The notes under the pieces were generated by a model that saw nothing but the letters and a program-made list of their open reading frames with translations, was not told where the DNA came from and did not search any database. Of a stretch of 62,031 bases of DNA, positions 1-8,996 are shown in pieces (position 1 is the stretch's first letter; every line of letters starts with the position of its first letter). Where the stretch lies: assembly GCA_020630615.1 (NCBI GenBank), contig JAHDBA010000006.1, positions 14,875 through 76,905 on the forward strand. The letters run 5' to 3'. Origin of the DNA: Myxococcota bacterium. Its GTDB lineage: Bacteria; Myxococcota; UBA727; JAHDBA01. The translations under genes were made by a program, and so were the position numbers.

Positions 1-90
1 AGCTTTTGCGAGTTCAGCCTTTGCAAGTTCAGCCTTTGCGCGTTCAGCTTTTGCGCGTTCAGCTTTTGCGCGTTCAGCTTTTGCGAGTTC
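1..90 (-). repeat. 15-bp tandem repeat, six copies
   Basis: Six consecutive 15-bp units (consensus AGCTTTTGCGCGTTC on the plus strand) occupy 1-90, and a degenerate unit follows to about 105. Read on the minus strand in frame they encode E-[LR]-A-K-A. Units differ at only a few positions, which suggests recent expansion. The array continues past the window edge, so its true copy number is unknown. Confidence 0.9.
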
Positions 91-564
91 AGTGTTTGCC
101 TGTCTCTCTGCTGGCATACCTTCTCGAGTAACCTTTGCTAAAACACTAGAGTTTCTCGGGACAATACGAAGCTCAACCTCACGACCAATTCGCTTAATTG
201 CATAGTTGACGTGCTGTGCGAACTTGAGCGCAATTGTTTTTGGGCGGAGCCGCTTTGAAAAATTGACTCTCTCTGCATTGGGAGCACACAGGGTCTGAAA
301 GTAAGCACTGAACTCTTCATCGCACATGGCTTGAAGCGCATTTAAATTCGGGGCGTCAAGGACAATCGTGTGTCCTGCATCTTCTTGATAAATTTGGAAA
401 GGACTTGCCCCTTTTCGCTCCAGCTGAATGACTACAAAGGACTCGTTTTCACGTAAGAGTCGAAGTGCAATACCCTTGTCCGCATCATTCCCAAGTGCAT
501 TCACAGCGGGTGTAAAGGCCAAGATGGCGCCCAAGATGACGCTGGAGGCATGTCGTACGAGCAT
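1..564 (-). CDS. Secreted AMIN-like protein with ELAKA coiled-coil repeats (3' end outside window)
   Basis: This gene is open at the left edge; about 188 residues are visible. The ATG at 564 shares its A with the stop codon of the upstream lipoprotein gene (TAATG), so the two genes are probably translationally coupled. This start gives a signal peptide (MLVRHASSVILGAILAFTPA, then VNA). Two segments that follow, about residues 30-65 and 100-130, alternate hydrophobic and polar residues in the way AMIN domains do; AMIN domains are known from PilQ and AmiC, where they bind peptidoglycan or septal material. From about residue 150 the chain becomes six copies of E-[LR]-A-K-A, a highly helical, probably coiled-coil stretch that runs out of the window. 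The AMIN call is from pattern only. A periplasmic or envelope-spanning protein is inferred; its function is unknown. Confidence 0.6.
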   Translation of the reverse strand, partial: MLVRHASSVILGAILAFTPAVNALGNDADKGIALRLLRENESFVVIQLERKGASPFQIYQEDAGHTIVLDAPNLNALQAMCDEEFSAYFQTLCAPNAERVNFSKRLRPKTIALKFAQHVNYAIKRIGREVELRIVPRNSSVLAKVTREGMPAERQANTELAKAERAKAERAKAERAKAELAKAELAKA

Positions 565-1019
565 TACATTGACCCAACGCACAAAGCACATAGGGCATTG
601 TCATCGTAATAGTCCGGTGCACATACGCCAAGAGTCGTATCGCAAGGTGTTTGCGCACGACAGACCTCTTCGAAACTTTCCGCTCCAACCTGAAAGGCAC
701 ATCGTAAATCACGTTGACATTCACTGTCGTTGACACAGGCTTTTCCGCCGCATGTTTCGTTGGCAGCATAGCGTTGGCAAAAGGCATCGCACGAGAGTTC
801 TCCAAAGCCATCTGAACATTGGTTGTCTTCATGACATTGAAAAGTGATGTCACATTGTCCGCTTGCCCCGGATGTTTGGGATGTACATTCGCAGGACTGA
901 ACACAGTAGCTTTCGTCGAGACACGCATCTTTTTCACAGCCAGATGCCATTGCCATTAACAATGCGAGCACGAAAAAACGGAGGGGTGCAAAATGCACAG
1001 ACTCTTCAATCAAAATCAT
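564..1019 (-). CDS. Small cysteine-rich lipoprotein
   Basis: A 151-residue protein with a hydrophobic N-terminus ending in a lipobox-like MASGC, so probably a lipoprotein with the acylated Cys near residue 28. The mature part has many cysteines in short disulfide-knot-like spacings (for example CVQSCEC and CGGKAC), as is common for surface lipoproteins of Myxococcota. The first start is an ATG at 1019; a GTG eight codons in, with GAAGAG upstream, is an alternative. The gene is coupled to the AMIN-like gene downstream through a TAATG junction. I recognise no family; the role is unknown beyond secreted and disulfide-rich. Confidence 0.65.
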   Translation of the reverse strand: MILIEESVHFAPLRFFVLALLMAMASGCEKDACLDESYCVQSCECTSQTSGASGQCDITFQCHEDNQCSDGFGELSCDAFCQRYAANETCGGKACVNDSECQRDLRCAFQVGAESFEEVCRAQTPCDTTLGVCAPDYYDDNALCALCVGSM

Positions 1020-1136
1020 AATTCAAATCTAGTCGAAGGAGCGCACACAGTGAAATTTCTGTATGATTTAGTAGGGTTTCACGAATGCAAATCTACGACG
1101 GAAACACGTTTTGGGCTTAAAGAATCGATTGAATTG

Positions 1137-1808
1137 TTATCGAAGCGTTTCAAGCTTGGGGCGCACGAATCCGCCAACGAGTTCTGCAAGGTTTGCTTGG
1201 TCAAAGTCAGCGCTCGAGGAACGCAAGATTGGATTAATTGTTTTCTGACCTTTGGCGTAGATGGTTTTCTTTCTTTTTAGATTCATGATGTCGATGTAGA
1301 TCTTTCCTGAACGATGATGCAGAAGAGAGACGTTGCCATTTTGGCTTATCTTGATGATGAGAGCGATGTGTGTGTAAGGGTCATCTGCGCGCCGATTTTT
1401 GTTTCGGTCGTAGGTCTGGTGAAAATAGACCAAATCACCAACATGAATATTTCTTATGCTTTTGATCGGAGGGCCCGACTTTGCAAGGTGATGGGTGCCT
1501 GAGACTCGATTTACATTCATGGATAATGGGATGCGGTAACCAAGTTGTTCAAAAAACGCGTGAATGGTGCCGGAGCAATCGTTGCGATGTCTGTTTTGGG
1601 TTCTGGGAATGTGCTTGCGTCCTTCCATTTGGCTGGCATGTGTTTGGACTGCGCGTGCAAGCTCAAATTGACGTAGGGGCTGGGTGTGTGAGCAGCCTAC
1701 TAGCAATACGAATGGCAGGATAAGCGCCGCTTCAATTGTGCGTATGACAGAAGACGAGTCCACATCTTGATTATAATGAGAGTTTGCTGCAAAGCCAGTT
1801 TTTACCAT
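1137..1808 (-). CDS. NlpC/P60-like cell-wall hydrolase lipoprotein
   Basis: A 223-residue protein resembling NlpC/P60 cysteine peptidases, which cleave peptide bonds in peptidoglycan stems. The putative catalytic Cys78 lies in NDCSG at the start of a helix. A GDLVYF strand and the putative catalytic His147 (YTHIALI) follow in the expected order, with a further His near 164-165. The N-terminus (VIRTIEAALILPFVLLVGC) is a membrane segment ending in a lipobox, Cys39. I chose the ATG at 1808 because the longer open frame runs back into mutY; from 1808 the gene begins 49 bp after the mutY stop. Periplasmic, lipid-anchored wall remodelling is likely. The exact substrate is unknown. Confidence 0.75.
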   Translation of the reverse strand: MVKTGFAANSHYNQDVDSSSVIRTIEAALILPFVLLVGCSHTQPLRQFELARAVQTHASQMEGRKHIPRTQNRHRNDCSGTIHAFFEQLGYRIPLSMNVNRVSGTHHLAKSGPPIKSIRNIHVGDLVYFHQTYDRNKNRRADDPYTHIALIIKISQNGNVSLLHHRSGKIYIDIMNLKRKKTIYAKGQKTINPILRSSSADFDQANLAELVGGFVRPKLETLR

Positions 1809-1857
1809 GACGACCCATAGGCTTAAGCAACAATGGGGCGTTTTGCTGCAGAGAAGT

Positions 1858-2949
1858 TTAAGGTGTCTTGGACTTACTGGACGTAGATGCGAGGTGCCAT
1901 ACTTTTTTAAAGAGTGTTGTCTTTGGCTTTCGCTGAAAGCGTTCGTAAGAGGTGAGCTCCAATGTTGAGTCGTCGAGATGCGTGCAGAGTTCTCTAATTT
2001 CTGTTTCAAGTATTTTTTGACAATGGACTTCAACATGCAGTCTGCGATGGCTTAACTCATGTTCCATGGCTTTTTCATTCTTGTGGACTGGGCTGAGCCA
2101 TTTCAGTTCTTTTGAAAGTCTGGAATATGTGTGTTGCTCAACGAGTGGCACATGTGCCACCCCAGCAAACAATGAAGATGGAGCCTCCCTGCTAATTAAG
2201 AGATCCCCGTTATTCTCTAAGACGAGTGCGACAAGTCGAAGTTCTCGAACTTTGGCTCGACGTCTCGGTGTTGGGAACTCGTTTGTCTGACCTCGGTGGT
2301 GTGCAGAGCAAATCTTTTGCAGCGGGCATATCGAGCAGGACGGTGATTTCGGAGTACAGACCCTCGCGCCGAGCTCCATGAATGCTTCATTGAAGTCACC
2401 GGGTGAGTCAGAGGCTTGAATGCTTCGATCCATCCATGCCTGCACCCACGCTTCATGCTCGTTTTGACCAAGGTCTTTGGCCAGAACTCGACTTAAAACG
2501 CGTTTAACATTGCCGTCGACGACACCCACAAACTCGTTGAAAGCAATCGACGCAATCGCTGCAGAGGTATAGCGACCGATACCTGGCAAGCTCAGGAGTT
2601 CTTTTCGCGTTGAGGGGAAGCGTCCTTGTAGGTTTTCACAGAGCAGTTGCGCGCATTCATGTAAAAGCCGGGCGCGTCGGTAGTACCCAAGACCCGCCCA
2701 TAACTCAAAGACTTGGTCTTGCGATGCCTTTGCAAGACTTTGAATGTTTGGAAAGGTATCGATAAAGCGTAGAAAGTAGGGAATCACTGTCGAGATTTGG
2801 GTTTGCTGAGACATTATTTCAGAAAGCCAGATCCAGTAGGGCGAACGGGTTGTTCGCCACGGCATGGAACGCTTCGATGCCTCGAACCACGAAATTAACG
2901 CCTCTGCTTCGTCGTTGTTGAAGGTACTTGTGACTTTAGTGTTCTTCAT
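1858..2949 (-). CDS. mutY: Adenine DNA glycosylase MutY
   Basis: A 363-residue MutY of normal length. The enzyme removes adenine mispaired with 8-oxoguanine in base excision repair. Visible hallmarks are the catalytic Glu44 in SEIMSQQTQ, the helix-hairpin-helix LPGIGRY (121-127), Asp145 in VVDGNVKRV, and the four Fe-S cysteines with spacing C-x6-C-x2-C-x5-C at 198, 205, 208 and 214. The remaining roughly 140 residues match the place of the NUDIX-like domain that recognises 8-oxoG. The NlpC/P60-like gene starts 49 bp downstream and may be co-transcribed. Nothing looks unusual. Confidence 0.96.
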   Translation of the reverse strand: MKNTKVTSTFNNDEAEALISWFEASKRSMPWRTTRSPYWIWLSEIMSQQTQISTVIPYFLRFIDTFPNIQSLAKASQDQVFELWAGLGYYRRARLLHECAQLLCENLQGRFPSTRKELLSLPGIGRYTSAAIASIAFNEFVGVVDGNVKRVLSRVLAKDLGQNEHEAWVQAWMDRSIQASDSPGDFNEAFMELGARVCTPKSPSCSICPLQKICSAHHRGQTNEFPTPRRRAKVRELRLVALVLENNGDLLISREAPSSLFAGVAHVPLVEQHTYSRLSKELKWLSPVHKNEKAMEHELSHRRLHVEVHCQKILETEIRELCTHLDDSTLELTSYERFQRKPKTTLFKKVWHLASTSSKSKTP

Positions 2950-3041
2950 ACTGAATTCACGTTGGCCGGATGCCGGGTATTGAGTTGGAGGGCTGCGCTA
3001 ACTTGTGTTGTGCGCGACGCAAATCGCTTCCATTTCGCATT

Positions 3042-5759
3042 TCAGTTTTCGTGTCTCTTTCGACGCTGCACTTTGGCAAGACGCTCGGTCACCCGGGAGC
3101 TCGCTGGGCGCAGCTCACGTAATCTTTTAAGTGCTGCAATCTCTTTGTCGACATCGCCCAAGGCAAGGCTTGCGTCAGCGATCACCCACTGAGCGGGTGC
3201 GAAGTACTCATCGTGACGCACCATTTCTTCGGCACCTTTAAGCGCACTCTTTGGGCGTTTTGCAATGAGGTCAATCTTGGTGTGGGCCCAAGTCACCAAG
3301 GGGGCTTTCCTACCTTTTGAGCGCTTGAACACCTTGAGATGAGAGCGCATTTTCTTCGCGTCTTCACGCTGGCCCGAGGCAAAAAGTGCGAGCAGACTTG
3401 CAATCTCGTGGCGCCTTTTGTTTTTCGATGCCGCAACTGCATGGGCTTCTGCACTCCTCCAATCTTGTGCATGCAAAGCCAAAAGTGCTCGTGCGATTGC
3501 TTTGTAGTAACGCTGTATTTTTGATGTCGGTCTTTTGCGTCGCGAAGATTTTTTATTCTGACGAGGAGTTTTTGTTGGATTGAGGCGCCTCTGAAGCGAG
3601 GCTAAGGCCTGCTTTTCATGCAATGGAAGTTGGCCTTCGATTGCATGCTCTCGCCATCGAGTAAGATCCGTAAAACGCAATCCAGCAACGACGTCAGAGA
3701 CGCTTTCGTAATTGTTTTCTTCGATTGCAAGGGTTAAAATCCCCAGTATCGAAAGAATCTGCGTTGGATCGTTGTTCAGACTGCTACGAAATGCCTGCGT
3801 CGCTTCATCGATTCTATTGGCATTAAGTGCGGAAACGCCAGCAAGCGCTGCAATACGTGCAGCCTCAAAATGAAGACTCTCATCTTCACCGCTGAGTCGC
3901 GCAAGACGCTTTGCCGAGTCAAAGGCGTCTCCGTAACGTTTCTGATGGAAATCAATCGAAAACGTCAGCGCCTCATGCAGAACGCTCCCTGTCTCGGGTG
4001 TTTGTTCGAGTATTTTTTTCGAAGCTGCGATATTGCCCGAATCCAACTGCATTGCAGCAATGATGAGTTGACTCTCAACATCACCGTCACGTACCTTTGC
4101 CTTGAGCGTGTTAAGTATTTTTGCCGAGCGTTTGGGCGAGGAGAGAAGATGCGTGTCCAGATGACGCAGTAAGGAGAGTTCATCAACACCAATATATTGG
4201 GTTTGCGTTAATGCGTGAACAAGAATGGCTCGGGCCCGATCAAAATTGTTAAGGTTAATATGAAGACGCGTTTTAAATAAAGTATAGGGGTCTTCACTCT
4301 GCTTCGAAATGGCTTCAGAACGCTCACTCAGACTCTGCGCCTTCGCAAAATCTCCTTGCCTGCGTGCTGCTTCACCCGCAATCATGAGTAGCGTTAAATC
4401 CTTGGGTGCCTTCTTGAGCATGGTGTCGACTTTATCACTGACAGCGGGTGACCTTGCCTTTAAACCTTCGTAAAGTGCTAACTTATTGCACAGCGAGTTT
4501 GTATTGGACAAGGATGCGATCGCTTCACGAACCTTCGCTTGTGATGGGGCGCGATAGCGTAGACGTTCAACAGCGACTTGGCAGGGGAGTGCGTTGGTTT
4601 CGCGACTGGACATTAAATAATCGAGTTCGTTTCGTAATGCTTCTGGAAGTTCAAGCTCTGCTGCAGTGGAGGGTGGCGAACTACCCTCTTTGTCTGCCAC
4701 AGAGACTTCTTGATGATTTTGGGCGAGCAACGATGTTGCGACGTGCTCACCCACAAGAGCCATGTTCTCAGGGTTATGGGCCACTGAAGCTCTTAAGGCC
4801 TCTTCAGCATTTTGGATCTCACTCTGTGCGCCTTCGGAAAAATTAGCGGTAGGGACTAGCTTTGAGACAAGCTCCAAAGCCTTTTCTTCAGATATACCTT
4901 TTTGTGAAGTTTGAACTTTCCATGCTGCTGCTTGGTCATGGAAAATATGCTTCCCTTCTTCAGTTGTATTTTTTTCTTCTTCGTGGCGAGTGTGTTCAAT
5001 CTTCTGCCACCAACCCTCGGCATAAGGTTTCGCAAAGTAAGCGGCCCCGCCGATGACCATGACCGAGACACCATACTTGAGAAGTTTAGCGCGCGCGCCT
5101 CTGCGACTCGTGCTTGATGAAGGGACTCGTCTGTGACCGGTCTCATCGGGTTTCATTTCAAAGTCGGTATGGGTCGGTTTGGGCAAGAGGGGTTGGTTTT
5201 GTGGCGTCGTTCGAGTTTGCACAGCCAGAGGTTCTTCTTGTGTGGGGATGTCAATGTCCGGCAAGGGATCGTTGGCTCGCGCGATCGATTCGTGTGTTGT
5301 TACTGGCCCAGCGGTGCTGACTTGTTTCTCTTTTGGCCCAGCCTCAACCTGGCGTTTTTCTCGTTCGAGACGTGCTTCACTTTCGCCCGAAAAACTGAAG
5401 CTCTCGGTGGCAAGGGCGTAAGCTTGGCCGGTATCTGCTCCTTTACTCTCTGGAGTACTGAAAATGGTTTGCATGTCGGGCGCGACATCCGGGCCTGGTA
5501 TGAAGGTTGCACTCCCGAGTTCTGTATCGGACTGAACCTGAGTGAAGTCATTGGACGAGGCTTGGAGGTTTAACGCTCCATTAAGGTCATTGCTTTCGAT
5601 CGAGTGTGCAGCGGTTTCTTCTATCGTTGCCTCTATCTTCGCCTTCACAACATGGCGATGACCACAGTGTGGACACTGAATCTGAACGCCTTGGCGGGGT
5701 AATGATTCAATCGGGATTTGGTACTGGTTATTACAACTTGGGCATTGCTGAATCATCAT
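3042..5759 (-). CDS. Zinc-ribbon, single-TM, TPR protein (905 aa)
   Basis: The protein begins with an MJ0042-type zinc ribbon (CPSC near residue 6, CPHC near residue 30). A low-complexity acidic linker of about 190 residues follows, then one membrane segment (about 229-245, YGVSVMVIGGAAYFA), then about 600 residues rich in TPR-like helical pairs with a basic patch around 740-760. The predicted topology is ribbon in the cytoplasm and TPRs in the periplasm. I chose the tandem ATGs at 5759/5756, preceded by GGAG, because upstream codons of the longer frame lack such a signal. The ribbon-linker-TM plan is that of GltJ/AgmX at the right end of the window. No TonB-like C-terminus is present; TPRs take its place. 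Family known, function not. Confidence 0.75.
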   Translation of the reverse strand: MMIQQCPSCNNQYQIPIESLPRQGVQIQCPHCGHRHVVKAKIEATIEETAAHSIESNDLNGALNLQASSNDFTQVQSDTELGSATFIPGPDVAPDMQTIFSTPESKGADTGQAYALATESFSFSGESEARLEREKRQVEAGPKEKQVSTAGPVTTHESIARANDPLPDIDIPTQEEPLAVQTRTTPQNQPLLPKPTHTDFEMKPDETGHRRVPSSSTSRRGARAKLLKYGVSVMVIGGAAYFAKPYAEGWWQKIEHTRHEEEKNTTEEGKHIFHDQAAAWKVQTSQKGISEEKALELVSKLVPTANFSEGAQSEIQNAEEALRASVAHNPENMALVGEHVATSLLAQNHQEVSVADKEGSSPPSTAAELELPEALRNELDYLMSSRETNALPCQVAVERLRYRAPSQAKVREAIASLSNTNSLCNKLALYEGLKARSPAVSDKVDTMLKKAPKDLTLLMIAGEAARRQGDFAKAQSLSERSEAISKQSEDPYTLFKTRLHINLNNFDRARAILVHALTQTQYIGVDELSLLRHLDTHLLSSPKRSAKILNTLKAKVRDGDVESQLIIAAMQLDSGNIAASKKILEQTPETGSVLHEALTFSIDFHQKRYGDAFDSAKRLARLSGEDESLHFEAARIAALAGVSALNANRIDEATQAFRSSLNNDPTQILSILGILTLAIEENNYESVSDVVAGLRFTDLTRWREHAIEGQLPLHEKQALASLQRRLNPTKTPRQNKKSSRRKRPTSKIQRYYKAIARALLALHAQDWRSAEAHAVAASKNKRRHEIASLLALFASGQREDAKKMRSHLKVFKRSKGRKAPLVTWAHTKIDLIAKRPKSALKGAEEMVRHDEYFAPAQWVIADASLALGDVDKEIAALKRLRELRPASSRVTERLAKVQRRKRHEN

Positions 5760-5987
5760 GGCTCCACTGCTGAACCCAATATGGCACAGAATCGGAGTTT
5801 TGTGGACTCTGAGGTCTTGAAAAAGCGGCTCAGGCTTCTGCCGCAATGCACGAGCTCGAGGACGAGCGAGTACCCCGATCGTGTTGACAGGGCGTTGTAG
5901 ATTCACAAAGCTGTCCGCTGCACGTGCGTATGTGTACATTCCTGTTACAAGGGCGTCCGGCGGCGCTAATATAGAGAAGGGGGCGAA

Positions 5988-7886
5988 ATGACTGGAACGG
6001 AAAAAAGAGAAAACACACCCACCAAGATTACTTCAATGTCAAAAGTTTCGGAGAACGCTAAACAATCTGGAAACAGGAAAAAAAGTGCGAAAGGGACGCA
6101 TCGGAAAGGTGGTAGGTCGGCTTCAAACAAGAGCGCACGGAGGAAGCGCGAAAAATCCGTTCCAAAACGTCTCTTGTTAGACCCCCTCTTTGAGCCGGCA
6201 AAACTCGATGCGCTTACTCAAAACGATATTTTCGAAAGAACACATCACCTGAAAATCAAAAGCCTTGATGCCGATTTTGCATACTTTGAGGTGGGTTCTC
6301 AAAAGGTCAAAGTCGCGATTGGAGAATGCGAGCTTCAGCTACCGGAAAAACCTACGCAGGGCGACACTCTTTGGGTGCGCTTGGGTAGTGCTCAGAACGA
6401 TTCTGAATGCATTGTTGGTAGTGCGCTCGATGGTTCGCGCGAGGCATTTCTCTCTCAGGTCCAAGACTGGAACCCAAGTTCTGTTGAAGGTGTCTTTCTG
6501 GGTCGTGTCAAAGGTGGCTATTCGTTGGCTTTGGGCGCAAAAAATAGCGATAGAATCGAAGACGAGAACTTTGTGCGGGCATTTGTCCCACAACGGCATG
6601 CTCTAGTTGGGCGTCATCAAAGTGCACCACCCATGTTGGATGGCGAAAAGGACACTTTTGAGATTATTGAGGGTGAGTTGAACAGCGATAACGTTGTGGC
6701 CTCGCGTTCGAAAAAACTTAAGGCCGAGTTGAAGGCCAAGCAAGACTCTTTTTGGAACGACACGAAGGTTGGAGATGTTGTCAGTGCGCGAGTGGTTAAT
6801 GTCGTACGCTACGGAGCCTTTCTTGATGTCGGCGGTGTTCAAGGGCTTCTGCATCAAGATGACCTGTCTTGGGCTCAGCGCACACCTGTGAGAAGCGTTG
6901 TTCGTGAAGGGCAAGAGTTAGAGGTTAAGATTTTAGAGCTTGATCGTGAAAGCGATCGTTGTCGATTCGGCTTGAAGCAAATGACACCGGACCCATGGGA
7001 AGAAGTCCGAGCTCTTTTAAAACCGGGAGTTCAACTTTCAGGGAAAGTTGTTTCGCTCGCAGATTATGGTGCATTTGTTGAACTTGTCCCTGGCGTCGAA
7101 GGCTTGGTTCATATTTCACAAATGGCCTGGGAGAAACTCAAACATCCATCGCAGAAGGTCGGGATTGGTGACGAGGTTAAGGTTGAAGTGCTGGAGCTTG
7201 CAAGCGATGACCGACGGATCGCTCTTTCGATCAAGGCATGTACTCAAAACCCTTGGGCCCATTTATTGGAAGAGTTCCCGAAGGGGACGATCGTGGATGC
7301 AGAGGTTAAGTCGCTAACAGAGTTTGGCGCATTTGTTTCACTCAGCGAGAGTGTCGATGGTTTGATCCATTTGAGTGAGTTCTCATGGACTGAACGCTAC
7401 GACCACCCGAGAGATTTGCTGACGGTGGGACAACGTGTAGAGGTCGTTGTTTTGGATATCGATGTGGAGAAAGAACGTGTCGCGTGCTCGATCAAACAGA
7501 CTCAAGCGGATCCTTGGAAGTCGTGGGAGGAGAAATATCAGCCGGGCACACGCCACACTTTGAAAGTGAGTCAAGTCGTTGATGCGGGCGCAAACTTTGA
7601 GGTGGAAGGGGCGTTGAACGCGTGGTGCCGCAAGCGAGATTTAAGCGACGATGAAGTGGGGCGCACCTCGGACGTTGTAAAAGTTGGTAGTGAGCTCGAA
7701 GTTGTGATTCTTGGTTTTGATAGACGTAAAAGTCAGCTGAACGTGAGTGCGCGCAAAGTGGCGGAAGACGAAATTCGTCAAGCCTACAAGCAATATAAGG
7801 CCGAAGAAGGTGATGCCAGCGCGGGCTTTACACTCGGTGATGCGCTTCAAGGAAAGCTTAGTCTGAACAACGATTCGGACTCCTGA
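5988..7886 (+). CDS. S1-domain RNA-binding protein (ribosomal protein S1-like)
   Basis: A 632-residue protein with four recognisable S1 OB-fold domains starting near residues 263, 347, 432 and 519; the fourth is degenerate. Two weaker S1-like segments lie at about 90-250. The middle domains carry the typical YGAF and GLVH patterns and are joined by D/N-P-W linkers, as in bacterial S1, which brings mRNA to the 30S subunit. Residues 1-61 are a Lys/Arg/Ser-rich tail that ordinary S1 lacks. The start at 5988 has a purine-rich GAGAAGGGGG just upstream. It could be the main S1 (rpsA) or a paralogue; I cannot tell which without the genome. Confidence 0.85.
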   Translation: MTGTEKRENTPTKITSMSKVSENAKQSGNRKKSAKGTHRKGGRSASNKSARRKREKSVPKRLLLDPLFEPAKLDALTQNDIFERTHHLKIKSLDADFAYFEVGSQKVKVAIGECELQLPEKPTQGDTLWVRLGSAQNDSECIVGSALDGSREAFLSQVQDWNPSSVEGVFLGRVKGGYSLALGAKNSDRIEDENFVRAFVPQRHALVGRHQSAPPMLDGEKDTFEIIEGELNSDNVVASRSKKLKAELKAKQDSFWNDTKVGDVVSARVVNVVRYGAFLDVGGVQGLLHQDDLSWAQRTPVRSVVREGQELEVKILELDRESDRCRFGLKQMTPDPWEEVRALLKPGVQLSGKVVSLADYGAFVELVPGVEGLVHISQMAWEKLKHPSQKVGIGDEVKVEVLELASDDRRIALSIKACTQNPWAHLLEEFPKGTIVDAEVKSLTEFGAFVSLSESVDGLIHLSEFSWTERYDHPRDLLTVGQRVEVVVLDIDVEKERVACSIKQTQADPWKSWEEKYQPGTRHTLKVSQVVDAGANFEVEGALNAWCRKRDLSDDEVGRTSDVVKVGSELEVVILGFDRRKSQLNVSARKVAEDEIRQAYKQYKAEEGDASAGFTLGDALQGKLSLNNDSDS

Positions 7887-7924
7887 AAGGTAAGAGCCTT
7901 CGGGCTGTGCACTTCGCCTTACCA

Positions 7925-8830
7925 ATGCTTATTAAACTCTTACGCAGTCGACGGTGCTTCACCCCGAGTTGGGTCGCGGTACACTTATGTGTTCTGATAT
8001 GTCATGTGAATTTGTTGTGGGGAGCTCAGCTGGATTTCAGTGAGCGCTTGAATGAACGTGCGTGTCCCTCTCAAGAAGCTTTTGAGCGCGAAGCACGCGA
8101 CCTCTTAGATGGCGATATTCAGCAATTGGTTTTGGATGCAAAGATTTCGGGTCGCGATGTTATCGTCATCGTTCAAGGTAGCACTATTGGTGGTGGGCTC
8201 TTTCAACGCTGGTTTCAGTTTAAAGAGAGTGAGTGTGCCAGTGCAGCTGCATTGATTGTTGCCGCACTACAAGTTGGGCTTGAGGAATCACCGTCTGCAG
8301 AGCGCTCAATATCGAAGCAAGGGTTCGACGGGATCGATGACAACGATACAAGATGGGCTCTGGGAGTTTTTGGTGGCATTGGCTTGGTGGATTCATGGGC
8401 ACAATTTTCGCTCGCGTTAAAACATGGTTTCCGACCTCTACACATGAGTGGGAAACTCAAATTCGTGCCCGCCCTCGAATTGTCGCTTGGAACACTTCTG
8501 CCTCAGCAAGTTGGGAATGGTAGGGTTGGAGTCGTCGATGGTGGGCTGCGTCCACTCCTACAAATAAAATATGGCTCTTTTGTGGTTCCGATCGGCTGGC
8601 ACTTCAGCGCGAATTACGCTTACGCGACAGATTTTGGTGAGAATCGTTCACGCATGTCCTTTGGGCATGGGCCGGTGTTGGGTCTCTCGTATCGTCTTTC
8701 GAAGAAGTTTTCGCTTGGGAATGAGCTTCGTTTTGACCTTTTACGTGCGCGCTACTGGACATCACCCCTTTATGATACGCGAGATGCGCCCTTGATGACC
8801 TTTGCTTTGATAGGGCGCCTACACTTTTAA
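7925..8830 (+). CDS. Predicted secreted outer-membrane beta-barrel protein
   Basis: About 301 residues. The N-terminus (basic, then WVAVHLCVLICHVNLLWG) looks like a signal peptide. A short domain beginning near ACPSQEAFEREA follows, which resembles the opening of many Myxococcota envelope proteins. The C-terminal two thirds alternate hydrophobic and polar residues in beta-strand pattern and end in Phe, as outer-membrane barrels do. An in-frame GTG at 7907 is another possible start; I prefer the ATG because its N-region is a better signal peptide, although neither has a strong ribosome site. No specific function is recognised. Confidence 0.6.
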   Translation: MLIKLLRSRRCFTPSWVAVHLCVLICHVNLLWGAQLDFSERLNERACPSQEAFEREARDLLDGDIQQLVLDAKISGRDVIVIVQGSTIGGGLFQRWFQFKESECASAAALIVAALQVGLEESPSAERSISKQGFDGIDDNDTRWALGVFGGIGLVDSWAQFSLALKHGFRPLHMSGKLKFVPALELSLGTLLPQQVGNGRVGVVDGGLRPLLQIKYGSFVVPIGWHFSANYAYATDFGENRSRMSFGHGPVLGLSYRLSKKFSLGNELRFDLLRARYWTSPLYDTRDAPLMTFALIGRLHF

Positions 8831-8831
8831 G

Positions 8832-8864
8832 ACGCTCAAAATACTGGGTAAAATGCTTGAGCGT
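8832..8864. repeat. 8-bp inverted repeat upstream of the ECF sigma gene
   Basis: ACGCTCAA at 8832-8839 pairs perfectly with TTGAGCGT at 8857-8864 across a 17-nt loop. No T-tract follows on either strand, so it is a poor intrinsic terminator. It could be an operator or an RNA hairpin in the gap before the sigma-factor operon; this is speculative. Confidence 0.3.
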
Positions 8865-8996
8865 GAATATCGAAGGGCTGTGGAAGAGATCTACCCGAGT
8901 TGTTTGCGCCAAAACCGCTACGTTCTCAATAGTTTCTGCAAATGACTTTTGTGTCTGAATCTGCAACTTTTTGCGGCTTCAAGACATGTAATAGGT

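Noticed and set aside
993..1280. Plus-strand open frame across the gap between two minus-strand genes
   Set aside because: It is mostly antisense to the flanking genes, lacks a ribosome site and shows no domain.
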